From Paraburkholderia sabiae (GTDB lineage: Bacteria > Pseudomonadota > Gammaproteobacteria > Burkholderiales > Burkholderiaceae), in assembly GCF_030412785.1 (NCBI RefSeq), contig NZ_CP125295.1, positions 4,588,001 to 4,652,000 on the forward strand: a DNA stretch of 64,000 bases. The letters are read 5' to 3'. This document shows, in pieces, positions 9,204 to 17,148 of this stretch (positions are counted from its first letter, which is position 1; each line of letters opens with the position of its first letter). Both the position numbers and the translations under genes were made by a program. Under the pieces are notes generated by a model. It was not told where the DNA came from and made no database searches. It saw only the letters and a program-made list of their open reading frames with translations.

Positions 9204-9289
9204 TATCCCCTCAAATGCTCCTTCGCGGTGAACTGTGCTCAAAAATTGGGCGCCGTGCCCGTCCGCTGTGCTCGAAACAGAGGCATCGA

Positions 9290-10717
9290 TTGAAGCTCTA
9301 CGAAGAACTGGCGAAGGAAATCGAAGGGCAGATCCGGCGCGGCGTGTTCCGTGCCGGCGAGCGCGTGCCGTCCGTGCGGCAGACCAGCCAGCATCGGCAG
9401 ATCTCGATCACGACGGTGCTGCGCGCGTATCTGATGCTGGAGAGCAAGGGTGTGATCCAGAGCCGCCCGCAGTCGGGCTACTTCGTGCGGCTCGGCGCGA
9501 ACGACACGGCGCCGCCTGTGCAGGAGCTGGACGTGTCGAAGCCGATCGCCGTGTCGGCGCAGGTCGACGTGAGCCGGCTGGTGTTGTCCACGCTGCGCTC
9601 CATCGGCAGCGATGAAGCGGTGCCACTCGGCTCGCCGTATCCCGATCCCAGTCTGTATCCGTTCCAGAAGATCAACCGCTACGCGCACGCGATCGGGCGG
9701 CGCAAGACGCAATGGGGCGTCACCGACGAATTGCCGCCCGGCAATCCCGACCTGATCCGGCAGATCGCGCGGCGCTATCTGGAGAACGGCATTGCCGTCG
9801 ATCCGAACGAAATCGTCGTGACGGTTGGCGCGACGGAAGCAATCAATCTGTGCTTGCAGGCCGTCGCGAAACCGGGCGACACGGTGGCCGTCGAATCGCC
9901 CACGTTCTACGCGATGCTGCACGCTATCGAGCGTATGGGCATGCGCGCGATCGAAGTGGCGACGCATCCGCGCGAAGGCATCGATCTCGGCGCGCTCGCG
10001 CAGATACTGGACAAACGCAAGATCGCCGCGTGCATGGTGATGCCGAACTTCCAGAATCCACTCGGCTTCCAGATGCCCGACGACAAGAAGCGCGAACTCG
10101 TGAAGCTGCTCGCGAAACACGACGTGCCCGTGATCGAAAACGACGTGTATCACGAACTGTACTTCGGCGACGTACACCCCGGCGCGCTGAAAAACTACGA
10201 TAAAAAAGGGCTCGTGCTGCATTGCGCGTCGTTCTCGAAGACGCTGACGTCCGCGTACCGGATCGGCTGGGCGATGCCGGGGCGTTACCGCGAGCAGGTC
10301 GAGAAGCTCAAGTTTCTCAACACGCTGACCACGCCGTCGATTCCACAACTCGCCATCGCCGAATATCTGAAGCAGGACGGCTACGAACATCATCTGCGCA
10401 AGCTGCGCAAAGGGCTCGCGCAGCGCGCGAAACTGATGACGACGATGGTCACGCGCTTCTTTCCCGAAGGCACGCGCGTGTCGCATCCGATGGGCGGTTA
10501 CGTGCTGTGGATCGAACTGCCGCCCAGTGTCGATTCGATGCAGCTATACAAGCTCGCGCTGGAGCACGGCATCACGGTCGGGCCCGGCTATATGTTCTCG
10601 ACGACCAACGGGTACAGCCATTGCATCCGCTTGAACTACAGCTACGCGTGGTCGCCGGAAATCGAAAATGCGCTGATGACGGTCGGCAAGCTGGCGGCCG
10701 CGAGCGCGCGTCAATGA
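9290..10717 (+). CDS. MocR-type regulator: GntR DNA-binding domain fused to a PLP-dependent aminotransferase-like domain
   Basis: About 475 residues. The N-terminal 70 residues form a GntR winged helix (LAKEIEGQIRRGVFRAGERVPSVRQ, QISITTVLRAYLMLESKGVIQSRPQSGYFV). The rest is a fold-type I aminotransferase domain with NPDL, the ATEAINLCLQAV helix and the PLP lysine in ASFSKTLTSAYRIGW (Lys317). TTG at 9290 is chosen because GAGG lies six bases upstream and the domain starts there; the frame is open further upstream. MocR proteins are generally regulators, not catalysts. Placement suggests control of the divergent YdeP-like gene and possibly of the small winged-helix gene downstream. Confidence 0.85.
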   Translation: MKLYEELAKEIEGQIRRGVFRAGERVPSVRQTSQHRQISITTVLRAYLMLESKGVIQSRPQSGYFVRLGANDTAPPVQELDVSKPIAVSAQVDVSRLVLSTLRSIGSDEAVPLGSPYPDPSLYPFQKINRYAHAIGRRKTQWGVTDELPPGNPDLIRQIARRYLENGIAVDPNEIVVTVGATEAINLCLQAVAKPGDTVAVESPTFYAMLHAIERMGMRAIEVATHPREGIDLGALAQILDKRKIAACMVMPNFQNPLGFQMPDDKKRELVKLLAKHDVPVIENDVYHELYFGDVHPGALKNYDKKGLVLHCASFSKTLTSAYRIGWAMPGRYREQVEKLKFLNTLTTPSIPQLAIAEYLKQDGYEHHLRKLRKGLAQRAKLMTTMVTRFFPEGTRVSHPMGGYVLWIELPPSVDSMQLYKLALEHGITVGPGYMFSTTNGYSHCIRLNYSYAWSPEIENALMTVGKLAAASARQ

Positions 10718-10733
10718 GCAGAGGAGACTCCCC

Positions 10734-11042
10734 ATGAACCCGAACGATTCCGCGCACGACAAGCATTGCGACGACGATGACGACGACAACGAACTCGATC
10801 CCACCGTCGAGCAACTATTGATGCTGCTGTGGGAGGCGGAAAGCGAATCGCCTGGCAAGCCGTGGTCGCTCGCAAAGATCAGCAAGCGCTGCGATCTCCC
10901 CATGAGCACGCTGCGCCGCTACTTCACGCAGTTGCAGTCGGCGGGCGTGATTGCCGTGCAGATGGACGAGGAAGGGCGTGGCACGGCCGCGCTGACGGAC
11001 GAAGGGCGCGAGTTGTGCGAGGCGCTGTTCGGCGAGCCGTGA
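10734..11042 (+). CDS. Small winged-helix DNA-binding protein
   Basis: A 102-residue protein with an acidic N-terminus (seven Asp in a row near residue 13) and a winged-helix domain, about residues 25-95 (SLAKISKRCDLPMSTLRRYFTQLQSAGVI, then a GRGTAALTDEGREL wing). It resembles ArsR/MarR-type helix-turn-helix modules. It starts 17 bp after the MocR gene, behind a GAGGAGA ribosome-binding site, so it is probably co-transcribed with it. The pairing with a YdeP-type enzyme suggests a regulatory accessory role, which is inference. Confidence 0.7.
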   Translation: MNPNDSAHDKHCDDDDDDNELDPTVEQLLMLLWEAESESPGKPWSLAKISKRCDLPMSTLRRYFTQLQSAGVIAVQMDEEGRGTAALTDEGRELCEALFGEP

Positions 11043-11060
11043 TTCTGCTTCGCGGCGCGC

Positions 11061-12215
11061 TCAGGGCGTCGCTTCTTCTGAGATCGGCAGAAATGAAAGG
11101 CGCGACGCGAGCAGCATCACGCAGGTAAGAATCGCGATACCCGTCAAAATGCCCGCGAGACGCATCATCGCGGGGTGCGGATCGGCAGACCACGCGTGGT
11201 CCTGCACGAAGACCATGATGAACGCAATCGTGAACTGCCGGCCGATATAGCTCGCGCCCTGTTTGCCCGTCTGCACGTGACAACCGGCCCACACGCCGGC
11301 CGCCAGCGCGAGCAGGCACGGCAGGATCTGGCCTCGCATCAGCGGCAGCAACGCGATGCCCACCGCGCCCGCAATCAGGCAGCCCACCACGCGCTGCACC
11401 ATCTTGTCGGCGACGGGCTTTTGCGAGCGCACGACGATCGACGTCGGCGGCAGGATCAGCACGGCGATCGTCGTCACGAGCGCCTGGGCGAAGCCGGGCA
11501 GCTTGAGCGCGTACGTGAGCGCGGCGAGGATGGCGACCGCGACGCCCGCCTGCACGGCCAGCACCATGCGCGCGTGGCGCAGCGTTTCGAAGGTGGGCGG
11601 CGCAGCGTTTGCAGAAGCCGCCGCTGCCGCCGCGACTTTCGATGCAGGATGGCGTCGTTCGTACCACTGTATGCCGACGTGAAATATGCCCGACACGACG
11701 ACGCACGCGAACGTGCCGACGCACACTTCGGCGACGCGCAGCATCGCGAACGACGCGGTGGGGCCGAACGTCAGCAGTTCATGCGCCTGATACGTGACCA
11801 TCACCCACGTGATGCCGCCGAGCACCCACGCATACGACGCCGACGAACCGTTCGCGCGATACACGCAGACGGCGCTGATCGCGCCGAGCACGGGGACGAA
11901 GAGCCAGGGACGATCGCCGATCATCGGGCCCAGAACGGCGCCGAGCAGCCCGCCGACGATCGTGCCGAGCACGCGATGCAACGCGCGTTCCGCCGACGCC
12001 GAAAATCGCGTCTGCATGACGGCGAAACCGCTGATCGCGGCCCACCACGTATTCGGCAGATGCAGCAGATGCGCGAGCGCCACCGACAGCACGACGGAGA
12101 TCACCGCTTCGAGGCCGAACAGCGCGCGCTCGGGCGTCGGCTTCCAGGCAGCGAGTTCGCGGCCGAGCGCGACGAGCGCATCGCGGCCGATCTGCTTGAA
12201 CATGTGGGCGCGCAT
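11061..12215 (-). CDS. FUSC family inner membrane protein
   Basis: A 384-residue membrane protein of the FUSC (fusaric acid resistance/aromatic acid efflux) superfamily. It has two blocks of several transmembrane helices, about residues 35-165 and 230-375. The first block contains the typical LPNTWWAAISGFAVMQ and ALHRVLGTIVGGLLGAVLG. The ATG at 12215 has a GAGGG site; ATG at 12203 is an alternative. Such proteins often act with efflux partners, but none is adjacent. The LysE-type exporter gene lies 31 bp upstream on the same strand, so the two may form an operon. Substrate unknown. Confidence 0.83.
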   Translation of the reverse strand: MRAHMFKQIGRDALVALGRELAAWKPTPERALFGLEAVISVVLSVALAHLLHLPNTWWAAISGFAVMQTRFSASAERALHRVLGTIVGGLLGAVLGPMIGDRPWLFVPVLGAISAVCVYRANGSSASYAWVLGGITWVMVTYQAHELLTFGPTASFAMLRVAEVCVGTFACVVVSGIFHVGIQWYERRHPASKVAAAAAASANAAPPTFETLRHARMVLAVQAGVAVAILAALTYALKLPGFAQALVTTIAVLILPPTSIVVRSQKPVADKMVQRVVGCLIAGAVGIALLPLMRGQILPCLLALAAGVWAGCHVQTGKQGASYIGRQFTIAFIMVFVQDHAWSADPHPAMMRLAGILTGIAILTCVMLLASRLSFLPISEEATP

Positions 12216-12246
12216 GGAAGCCCTCGTCGAGTGGAATGCGAAGGCG

Positions 12247-12858
12247 CTAGCGCGTCGCGATTGCGGCTGCGGCGCCCGCCATCATCGTCGCGCTGGTGCG
12301 GTTCGCGATCTTCACGGCGCGGCGGCTGGTCAGCAGCGTGCGCGCTCTGGTGGCGAGCAGCGCCCAGACGAAATCGACGATCATCAGCACGGCGAGCATC
12401 GTCAACGTGAGTTCGAGCCACGCGAGCGTGCCGACGCGCGACACATCGACGAGCGTCGGCAGCAGCGCGACATAGAACACCATGATCTTGGGATTGCCGA
12501 GCGTCACCATCAGCCCTGCGACGAACATGCGCCACGGCGACTGGCCGCGCGGCAGCGCACCTTCGTGGACGTCGGTGGGCGCGAACCACATCTTCCACGC
12601 AAGAAACAGCAGATAGCCGACGCCCGCGAATTTCAGCGCGATGAACACCAGCGCGAAAGTCTTTGCGACGACGGCGAGACCGGCGACGGCACAGGTGAGC
12701 CACAGCGCTTCGCCGATCCACATCGCGGCGAGGAACGGCAGCACATCCTTGAAGCCGTTGGTGAGCACGCGTGCGACGAGCGCCGCGATACTGGGGCCCG
12801 GAGAGCCCGCCGCGACGATCAGCGCGAGGGCGAAGACGAGAAGACCGGAAAGTGCCAT
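12247..12858 (-). CDS. LysE/RhtB family amino acid exporter
   Basis: A 203-residue inner-membrane protein with about six hydrophobic helices and the family signature GSPGPS near the end of helix 1 (residues 18-23), followed later by the GNPKIMVFYVALLPTLV segment. LysE/RhtB proteins export amino acids such as homoserine, threonine or lysine. The ATG at 12858 has a nearby AGGAG site. It is the upstream member of a probable two-gene unit with the FUSC gene. Substrate cannot be told from sequence. Confidence 0.88.
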   Translation of the reverse strand: MALSGLLVFALALIVAAGSPGPSIAALVARVLTNGFKDVLPFLAAMWIGEALWLTCAVAGLAVVAKTFALVFIALKFAGVGYLLFLAWKMWFAPTDVHEGALPRGQSPWRMFVAGLMVTLGNPKIMVFYVALLPTLVDVSRVGTLAWLELTLTMLAVLMIVDFVWALLATRARTLLTSRRAVKIANRTSATMMAGAAAAIATR

Positions 12859-12994
12859 GAACGACTCCTTTGCGAGTGGGTCTCACGCTGGATTATATCG
12901 GCGTGTCGCGCGGGTTCGGACAGAGGGTTGAATTGCGTGTGCAGCCGGTGTCAATATGTCCGCGTGAACGTTCGTCTTTCGCCAGCCTCGCACG

Positions 12995-13534
12995 ATGCAT
13001 CCAATGCCATTACCCGAAGTCCACTATCGAAACGCGCTCCCCGAAGACGTGGCGTCGATTCGCGTCGTCGAATACGAGGCGGCGCAGCGTTTCGTGAGCG
13101 TCGGGCTGACGGGCATCGCGGCGGCGCGTCCGATGGATGCGCCGTTCGTGCTGAAGAAGGTGACGGCGCGCGAAGTGATCGTCGCGCAATGCGACGGTGC
13201 GTGCGTCGGCTTCGTGATGTTCGCGATCCTGCGCGCGCGCATTTACGTGGAAGCGCTCGACGTGGTGCCGCAGCACGCCGGCCGTCGAATCGGCGCGGCG
13301 TTGCTCGATCAGGTCGATGCAAGGGCACGCGAGACAGGCGCGGCGCACGTCGAACTGTCGACGTTCCGTCATGTACCGTGGAATGCGCCGTATTATCAGC
13401 GGCTCGGTTTCAGCATTCTCGACGACGACGAACTCGATGCCGCGTTGCTGCGTATCCGCAAGCTGCGGATCGCGCGTGGCGTCGACGAAACGAAGCGCGT
13501 GTTCATGCGGCGCGCCGTCAAGCCCGCTGAATAA
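12995..13534 (+). CDS. GNAT family N-acetyltransferase
   Basis: A 179-residue acetyltransferase-like protein. The acetyl-CoA-binding motif A is visible as LDVVPQHAGRRIGAALLDQV (about residues 89-108), matching the Q/RxxGxG/A pattern, followed by the C-terminal PYYQRLGFSIL motif typical of GNAT enzymes. ATG at 12995 is used; ATG at 13004 is an alternative. It is followed by a strong hairpin shared with the converging Old Yellow Enzyme gene. Acceptor substrate unknown. Confidence 0.85.
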   Translation: MHPMPLPEVHYRNALPEDVASIRVVEYEAAQRFVSVGLTGIAAARPMDAPFVLKKVTAREVIVAQCDGACVGFVMFAILRARIYVEALDVVPQHAGRRIGAALLDQVDARARETGAAHVELSTFRHVPWNAPYYQRLGFSILDDDELDAALLRIRKLRIARGVDETKRVFMRRAVKPAE

Positions 13535-13557
13535 AAGCGCGCTGGCCATGAATGAAA

Positions 13558-13588
13558 AAACGCGGCGAGAATTGCTCCCGCCGCGTTT
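13558..13588. terminator. Bidirectional hairpin terminator between the GNAT and OYE genes
   Basis: A 10-bp perfect stem (aaacgcggcg paired with cgccgcgttt, 11-nt loop) lies between the converging GNAT and Old Yellow Enzyme genes. The outer ends of the stem are A on the left and T on the right, so it could act in both directions. Confidence 0.7.
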
Positions 13589-13632
13589 GTGTCGCTAAAA
13601 GCCCTATATGCCGCTAACGCAGCCGCGCGCGT

Positions 13633-14694
13633 TTAGCTCACCGCTTCCATTGCCGGATAGTCGGTGTAGCCCGTTGCGCCCGGCGCGTAGAAGGTCGTGG
13701 GAACCGGCTCGTTCAGCGGCGCATCGAGTTCGAAGCGGCGCACGAGGTCCGGATTCGCGATATACAGCTTGCCCCAGGCGACAGCATCCGCATCGCCCAG
13801 ATCCAGCACCTTTTGCGCGCTTTCCTTCGTGAACTGCTCGTTGGCGATATAGACGCCGCCGAATGCCTTCTTCAGTTGCGGTCCGAGGCTGTCTTCGCCG
13901 CGCGCTTCGCGGGCCGCGATGAACGCGATCTTGCGCTTGCCGAGTTCACGCGCGACATAGCCGAAGGTCGCGGCGGCATTCGAATCGCCCATCGTGTGCG
14001 AGTCGCCGCGCGGCGCGAGGTGCACGCCGACGCGATCCGCGCCCCACACATCGATACAGGCGTCCGTCACTTCGAGCAGCAGGCGTGCGCGATTTTCGAT
14101 CGGGCCGCCGTATGCGTCGGTGCGCTTGTTGGTGCTGTCCTGCAGGAACTGGTCGAGCAGATAACCGTTCGCGCCATGTACCTGCACGCCGTCGAAGCCC
14201 GCCTTCTTCGCGTTCTCCGCGCCCTTGCGATACGCGGCGACGATGCCCGGAATCTCCGAGATATCGAGTGCGCGCGGCGTGACGAACGGACGCTGCGGAC
14301 GCACGAGGCTCACGTTGCCTTGCGGCGCGATCGCGCTCGGCGCGACGGGCAGTTCGCCGTCGAGGAAGATGGGATCCGACACGCGGCCGACGTGCCACAG
14401 TTGCAGGAAGATCTTGCCGCCTTGCGCGTGAACCGCTTGCGTCACGAGTTTCCAGCCTTCCACCTGTTCATCCGACCAGATGCCCGGCGTGTCCGCGTAG
14501 CCGAGACCTTGCGGCGTGACGGAAGTGGCTTCCGACAGGATCAGGCCGGCGCTGGCGCGTTCGGCATAGTACTTCGCCATCAATGCGTTGGGCACGCGGA
14601 CGTCGCCGGCACGTGCACGCGTGAGCGGCGCCATCACGATACGGTTCTTCAGTGTGAGATCGCCAATCTGGAGCGGGTCGAAAAGAGTCGGCAT
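13633..14694 (-). CDS. NADH:flavin oxidoreductase, Old Yellow Enzyme family (NemA-like)
   Basis: A 353-residue FMN-dependent ene-reductase. The N-terminus MPTLFDPLQIGDLTLKNRIVMAPLTR is typical. The substrate-anion-binding pair H173/N176 is in VHGANGYLLDQFL, followed by YGGPIENRARLLLEV and the GKLYIANPDLVRRF phosphate-binding region near the C-terminus. NemA-like enzymes reduce electrophiles such as N-ethylmaleimide, nitroesters and alpha,beta-unsaturated carbonyls. The ATG at 14694 has an AAGGA site. A cysteine-rich ArsR-type regulator lies just upstream on the same strand, suggesting electrophile- or thiol-responsive induction. Confidence 0.92.
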   Translation of the reverse strand: MPTLFDPLQIGDLTLKNRIVMAPLTRARAGDVRVPNALMAKYYAERASAGLILSEATSVTPQGLGYADTPGIWSDEQVEGWKLVTQAVHAQGGKIFLQLWHVGRVSDPIFLDGELPVAPSAIAPQGNVSLVRPQRPFVTPRALDISEIPGIVAAYRKGAENAKKAGFDGVQVHGANGYLLDQFLQDSTNKRTDAYGGPIENRARLLLEVTDACIDVWGADRVGVHLAPRGDSHTMGDSNAAATFGYVARELGKRKIAFIAAREARGEDSLGPQLKKAFGGVYIANEQFTKESAQKVLDLGDADAVAWGKLYIANPDLVRRFELDAPLNEPVPTTFYAPGATGYTDYPAMEAVS

Positions 14695-14773
14695 GTTGAT
14701 TCAATCCTTGCGGGCGCATGGCCCATGTATGTCAAGACTGCGTTCGGGAACAAGCGAAGACGCGGGCGCGCCG

Positions 14774-15103
14774 TCAGAGATCCGCGTTCATGTGCGCAAG
14801 AAAAGCCTGAATGACGGCTTCGTTGCGCTTGAAGAACACCCATTGGCCGACACGCTTCGACGTGATCAATCCCGCGCGCTGCAACGTGGCGAGATGCGCG
14901 GAAACCGTCGACTGCGACAGACTGCAGCAATCGTCGATCTGACCCGCACAGACGCCGTGCTCGTACGACAGCTCCTGCTCCGGAAAATACGTTTCCGGCT
15001 CGCGCAGCTTCGCAAGAATCACGCGACGCGCCGGATTGGCCAGCGCCTTGTGGATCGCGTCGATGTCAATGTCGGTGGACTTGGGGTTGGGCTTCGTAGT
15101 CAT
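14774..15103 (-). CDS. ArsR/SmtB-type transcriptional regulator with cysteine cluster
   Basis: A 109-residue winged-helix regulator (HKALANPARRVILAKL, then the recognition helix SLSQSTVSAHLATLQRAGLI). Cysteines at positions 52, 59 and 60 (VCAGQIDDCC) lie immediately before the recognition helix, where redox- or metal-sensing ArsR proteins place ligands. It lies about 80 bp upstream of the Old Yellow Enzyme gene in the same orientation, so it probably regulates both itself and that enzyme. An inverted repeat lies in its promoter region. The signal (electrophile, metal or sulfur species) is inferred. Confidence 0.85.
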   Translation of the reverse strand: MTTKPNPKSTDIDIDAIHKALANPARRVILAKLREPETYFPEQELSYEHGVCAGQIDDCCSLSQSTVSAHLATLQRAGLITSKRVGQWVFFKRNEAVIQAFLAHMNADL

Positions 15104-15165
15104 GAAACGGCGGGCAGACTCTCTGGCCGGGACGTCGGCATCTGCATCGCTATGGAACGAATCTT

Positions 15166-15185
15166 ATATCGGATTTTCACGATAT
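15166..15185. promoter_or_regulatory. Inverted repeat, possible operator of the ArsR-type gene
   Basis: ATATCG-gattttca-CGATAT is a perfect 6-bp inverted repeat about 60 bp upstream of the ArsR-type start, in an AT-rich patch of an otherwise GC-rich region. Position and symmetry suggest autoregulation; no binding data can be seen. Confidence 0.4.
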
Positions 15186-15235
15186 GCTCGGATGGCCTTA
15201 CTCTTAATGGGGGTGATAGGTATAAACGCGTATGC

Positions 15236-16453
15236 CTACGCCGCGATGTGCGCGCGTCGTCCCGCCGCGTAACCGAACCACGCGGACAGCACGCAGATGC
15301 CGGCGCACAAGGCTGCGAGGCTGTATAGCGAGCCCGTCGCGTGAAGCAGCGCGCCCGCGATGAACGGTCCCGCGGACGCCAGCAGATAGCCGATCCCTTG
15401 CGCCATGCTGGACAGTTGCGCGGCAACCCGCGAATCATGTGAACGCAGTCCGATCACGGTAAGGGCGAGCGTGAAGGCAGCGCCTTGCGCAATGCCGAGC
15501 AGAATGGCGCAGAGCCACATCGTCGAGAGCGGAGCGAAGAAACAGCCCATGATGCTCACGCCGGCCAGCAGCAACGCGGCCACATTCACCGAGCGCTGGT
15601 CGGGCAAGCGTGCGATCAGAACGGGCAGAAGCAGGGACGCGCCCGCCTGGGTGATCACGCTCAGCGACAGCATGAACCCGGCATCGACGGCGCTCATGCC
15701 GCGCATGCGCAGGACGGTCGGCAGCCAGCCGAACACGATATACGCCAACGACGATTGCGTTCCCATGAACAGCGTGACGTTCCATGCAAGCGGATTCCGC
15801 AGCAATCGTCCGATAGCCGACGCGCGTTTCTGTGCGCCGGGTTCGACGGGCGGCAGTTGACCGACCCAGATGGCGGCGGCAACGGCGGCGGGAATCGCCC
15901 ACACTGCCAGGGCCCACGACCACGCGTTGCCGGTGTTGCCCGACATGTGCGCCAGAAGATTGGCGATCGGCACGGTCGCGGCCGCAGCGCCCGCCGCGCC
16001 GGCGCACATCGCGGCGCTGTAGATCCCTGTTACTAGAGGGACGTGATGCGGAAAGTCCCGCTTCACGACGCCGGGCAGCAGTACGTTCATCAAACCGATC
16101 GAAAAGCAGGCGACGATCTGTCCGGCGTAGAGCGATTGCCATGAGGGCACGACGCGCAACGCAGTACCGAAGGCAAGCAGGATGAGCAGCACGAGCAATG
16201 CGCGCTCGCTGCCCCAACGACGCGCGGCCAGCGGCGCAAGCGGTCCGAACAGACCGAAGCAGAGCGACGGCAATGTCGTCAGCAGGCTCGCGCCACTGGA
16301 TGAGAGCTGCGTGGCGCGAACGGCATCGATCAGGATCGGGCCGACGCTCGTGATCGGCGTGCGCAACGAGAAAGCCATCAAGGCAAGGCTCGCGCCCAGA
16401 GCAATGCTGCGCGCGCGTGAACGGTCTGGTGTGGTGGTGTCCATGAATTGCAT
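15236..16453 (-). CDS. MFS transporter, CynX/NimT type
   Basis: A 405-residue, 12-helix major facilitator. The early motif FSLRTPITSVGPILIDAVR and the later FGWLPTVLRMRG are typical of CynX-like transporters (cyanate or nitroimidazole-related families). ATG at 16453 is used, with ATG at 16444 as an alternative. The isochorismatase-like gene ends 19 bp upstream on the same strand, so the two are probably one transcript. The substrate is unknown and may relate to the partner protein. Confidence 0.87.
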   Translation of the reverse strand: MQFMDTTTPDRSRARSIALGASLALMAFSLRTPITSVGPILIDAVRATQLSSSGASLLTTLPSLCFGLFGPLAPLAARRWGSERALLVLLILLAFGTALRVVPSWQSLYAGQIVACFSIGLMNVLLPGVVKRDFPHHVPLVTGIYSAAMCAGAAGAAAATVPIANLLAHMSGNTGNAWSWALAVWAIPAAVAAAIWVGQLPPVEPGAQKRASAIGRLLRNPLAWNVTLFMGTQSSLAYIVFGWLPTVLRMRGMSAVDAGFMLSLSVITQAGASLLLPVLIARLPDQRSVNVAALLLAGVSIMGCFFAPLSTMWLCAILLGIAQGAAFTLALTVIGLRSHDSRVAAQLSSMAQGIGYLLASAGPFIAGALLHATGSLYSLAALCAGICVLSAWFGYAAGRRAHIAA

Positions 16454-16472
16454 GTTGTATTGCTACTCGCGG

Positions 16473-17042
16473 TCAGGCGAGCATCGACAGGGCATCGTCG
16501 AGAGAGAGCACCGTCGTGCGCGAGTCGAATGCCGTCGAGAACAGATGATCGTGCACGACCTGATCCGGGTCGTAGCAGCAATCCTTGACCGTGAACAGGC
16601 GGAAGTCGGCATCGCTCGCATACGCAACCGACGACAGCACGACACCCGTCGACGCAATGCCCACCATGATCAACGTATCGATACCTTGTGCGGAGAGACG
16701 CACCTGCAGATCGGTGCCGAAAAACACGCTGGCGCGATGAGCGCTGATGAGCGGCTCGGTGTCTCGCTGGCCGAGTTCCGGTGCGATCTGGTCGTCGATG
16801 AAAAGACCGAGTTGCTTCATGCGTTGCCCGTTTCTGTTCAACGGACTGACTTCCGGGTATCCAGGACTGAAGTGAATCCTGGCGAAGTAGATGGCGACGT
16901 TCCTTGCCCGCGCGGCGTCACACAGCTTGCGCGTATTGGCGAGCAACGCAGGCGCGGCTTTTGGGAACAACGCCAGAATGTCGGTCTGATAATGCATGAC
17001 CACCAGAGCGGTTCGCGCGGGCACGATCGATGGAATCTGCAT
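16473..17042 (-). CDS. Isochorismatase-like protein lacking the canonical catalytic triad
   Basis: A 189-residue isochorismatase-fold protein. The fold is clear from ALVVMHYQTDIL, the HRASVFFGTDLQVRLSAQGIDTLIMVGI segment and the final helices. By alignment to the usual motifs, the catalytic Asp of VIDMQxDF is His, the Lys that precedes SAFxGT is Ala, and the Cys of ATxxCV is Val (GIASTGVVLSSV). This is therefore either a non-hydrolytic homologue or an enzyme with different chemistry. The ATG at 17042 fits the family start; its ribosome-binding site is weak. It sits upstream of the MFS gene in one likely operon. Confidence 0.82.
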   Translation of the reverse strand: MQIPSIVPARTALVVMHYQTDILALFPKAAPALLANTRKLCDAARARNVAIYFARIHFSPGYPEVSPLNRNGQRMKQLGLFIDDQIAPELGQRDTEPLISAHRASVFFGTDLQVRLSAQGIDTLIMVGIASTGVVLSSVAYASDADFRLFTVKDCCYDPDQVVHDHLFSTAFDSRTTVLSLDDALSMLA

Positions 17043-17148
17043 GTTCAGTGCACGAGGCTGTATGAGGGACGTAAGGTGGTTGACTCTACCACGATCGTTC
17101 CAGAGGCCGATCCAGAGGGCGAGCGCGAACGCGCATCGCGCCGACGCC

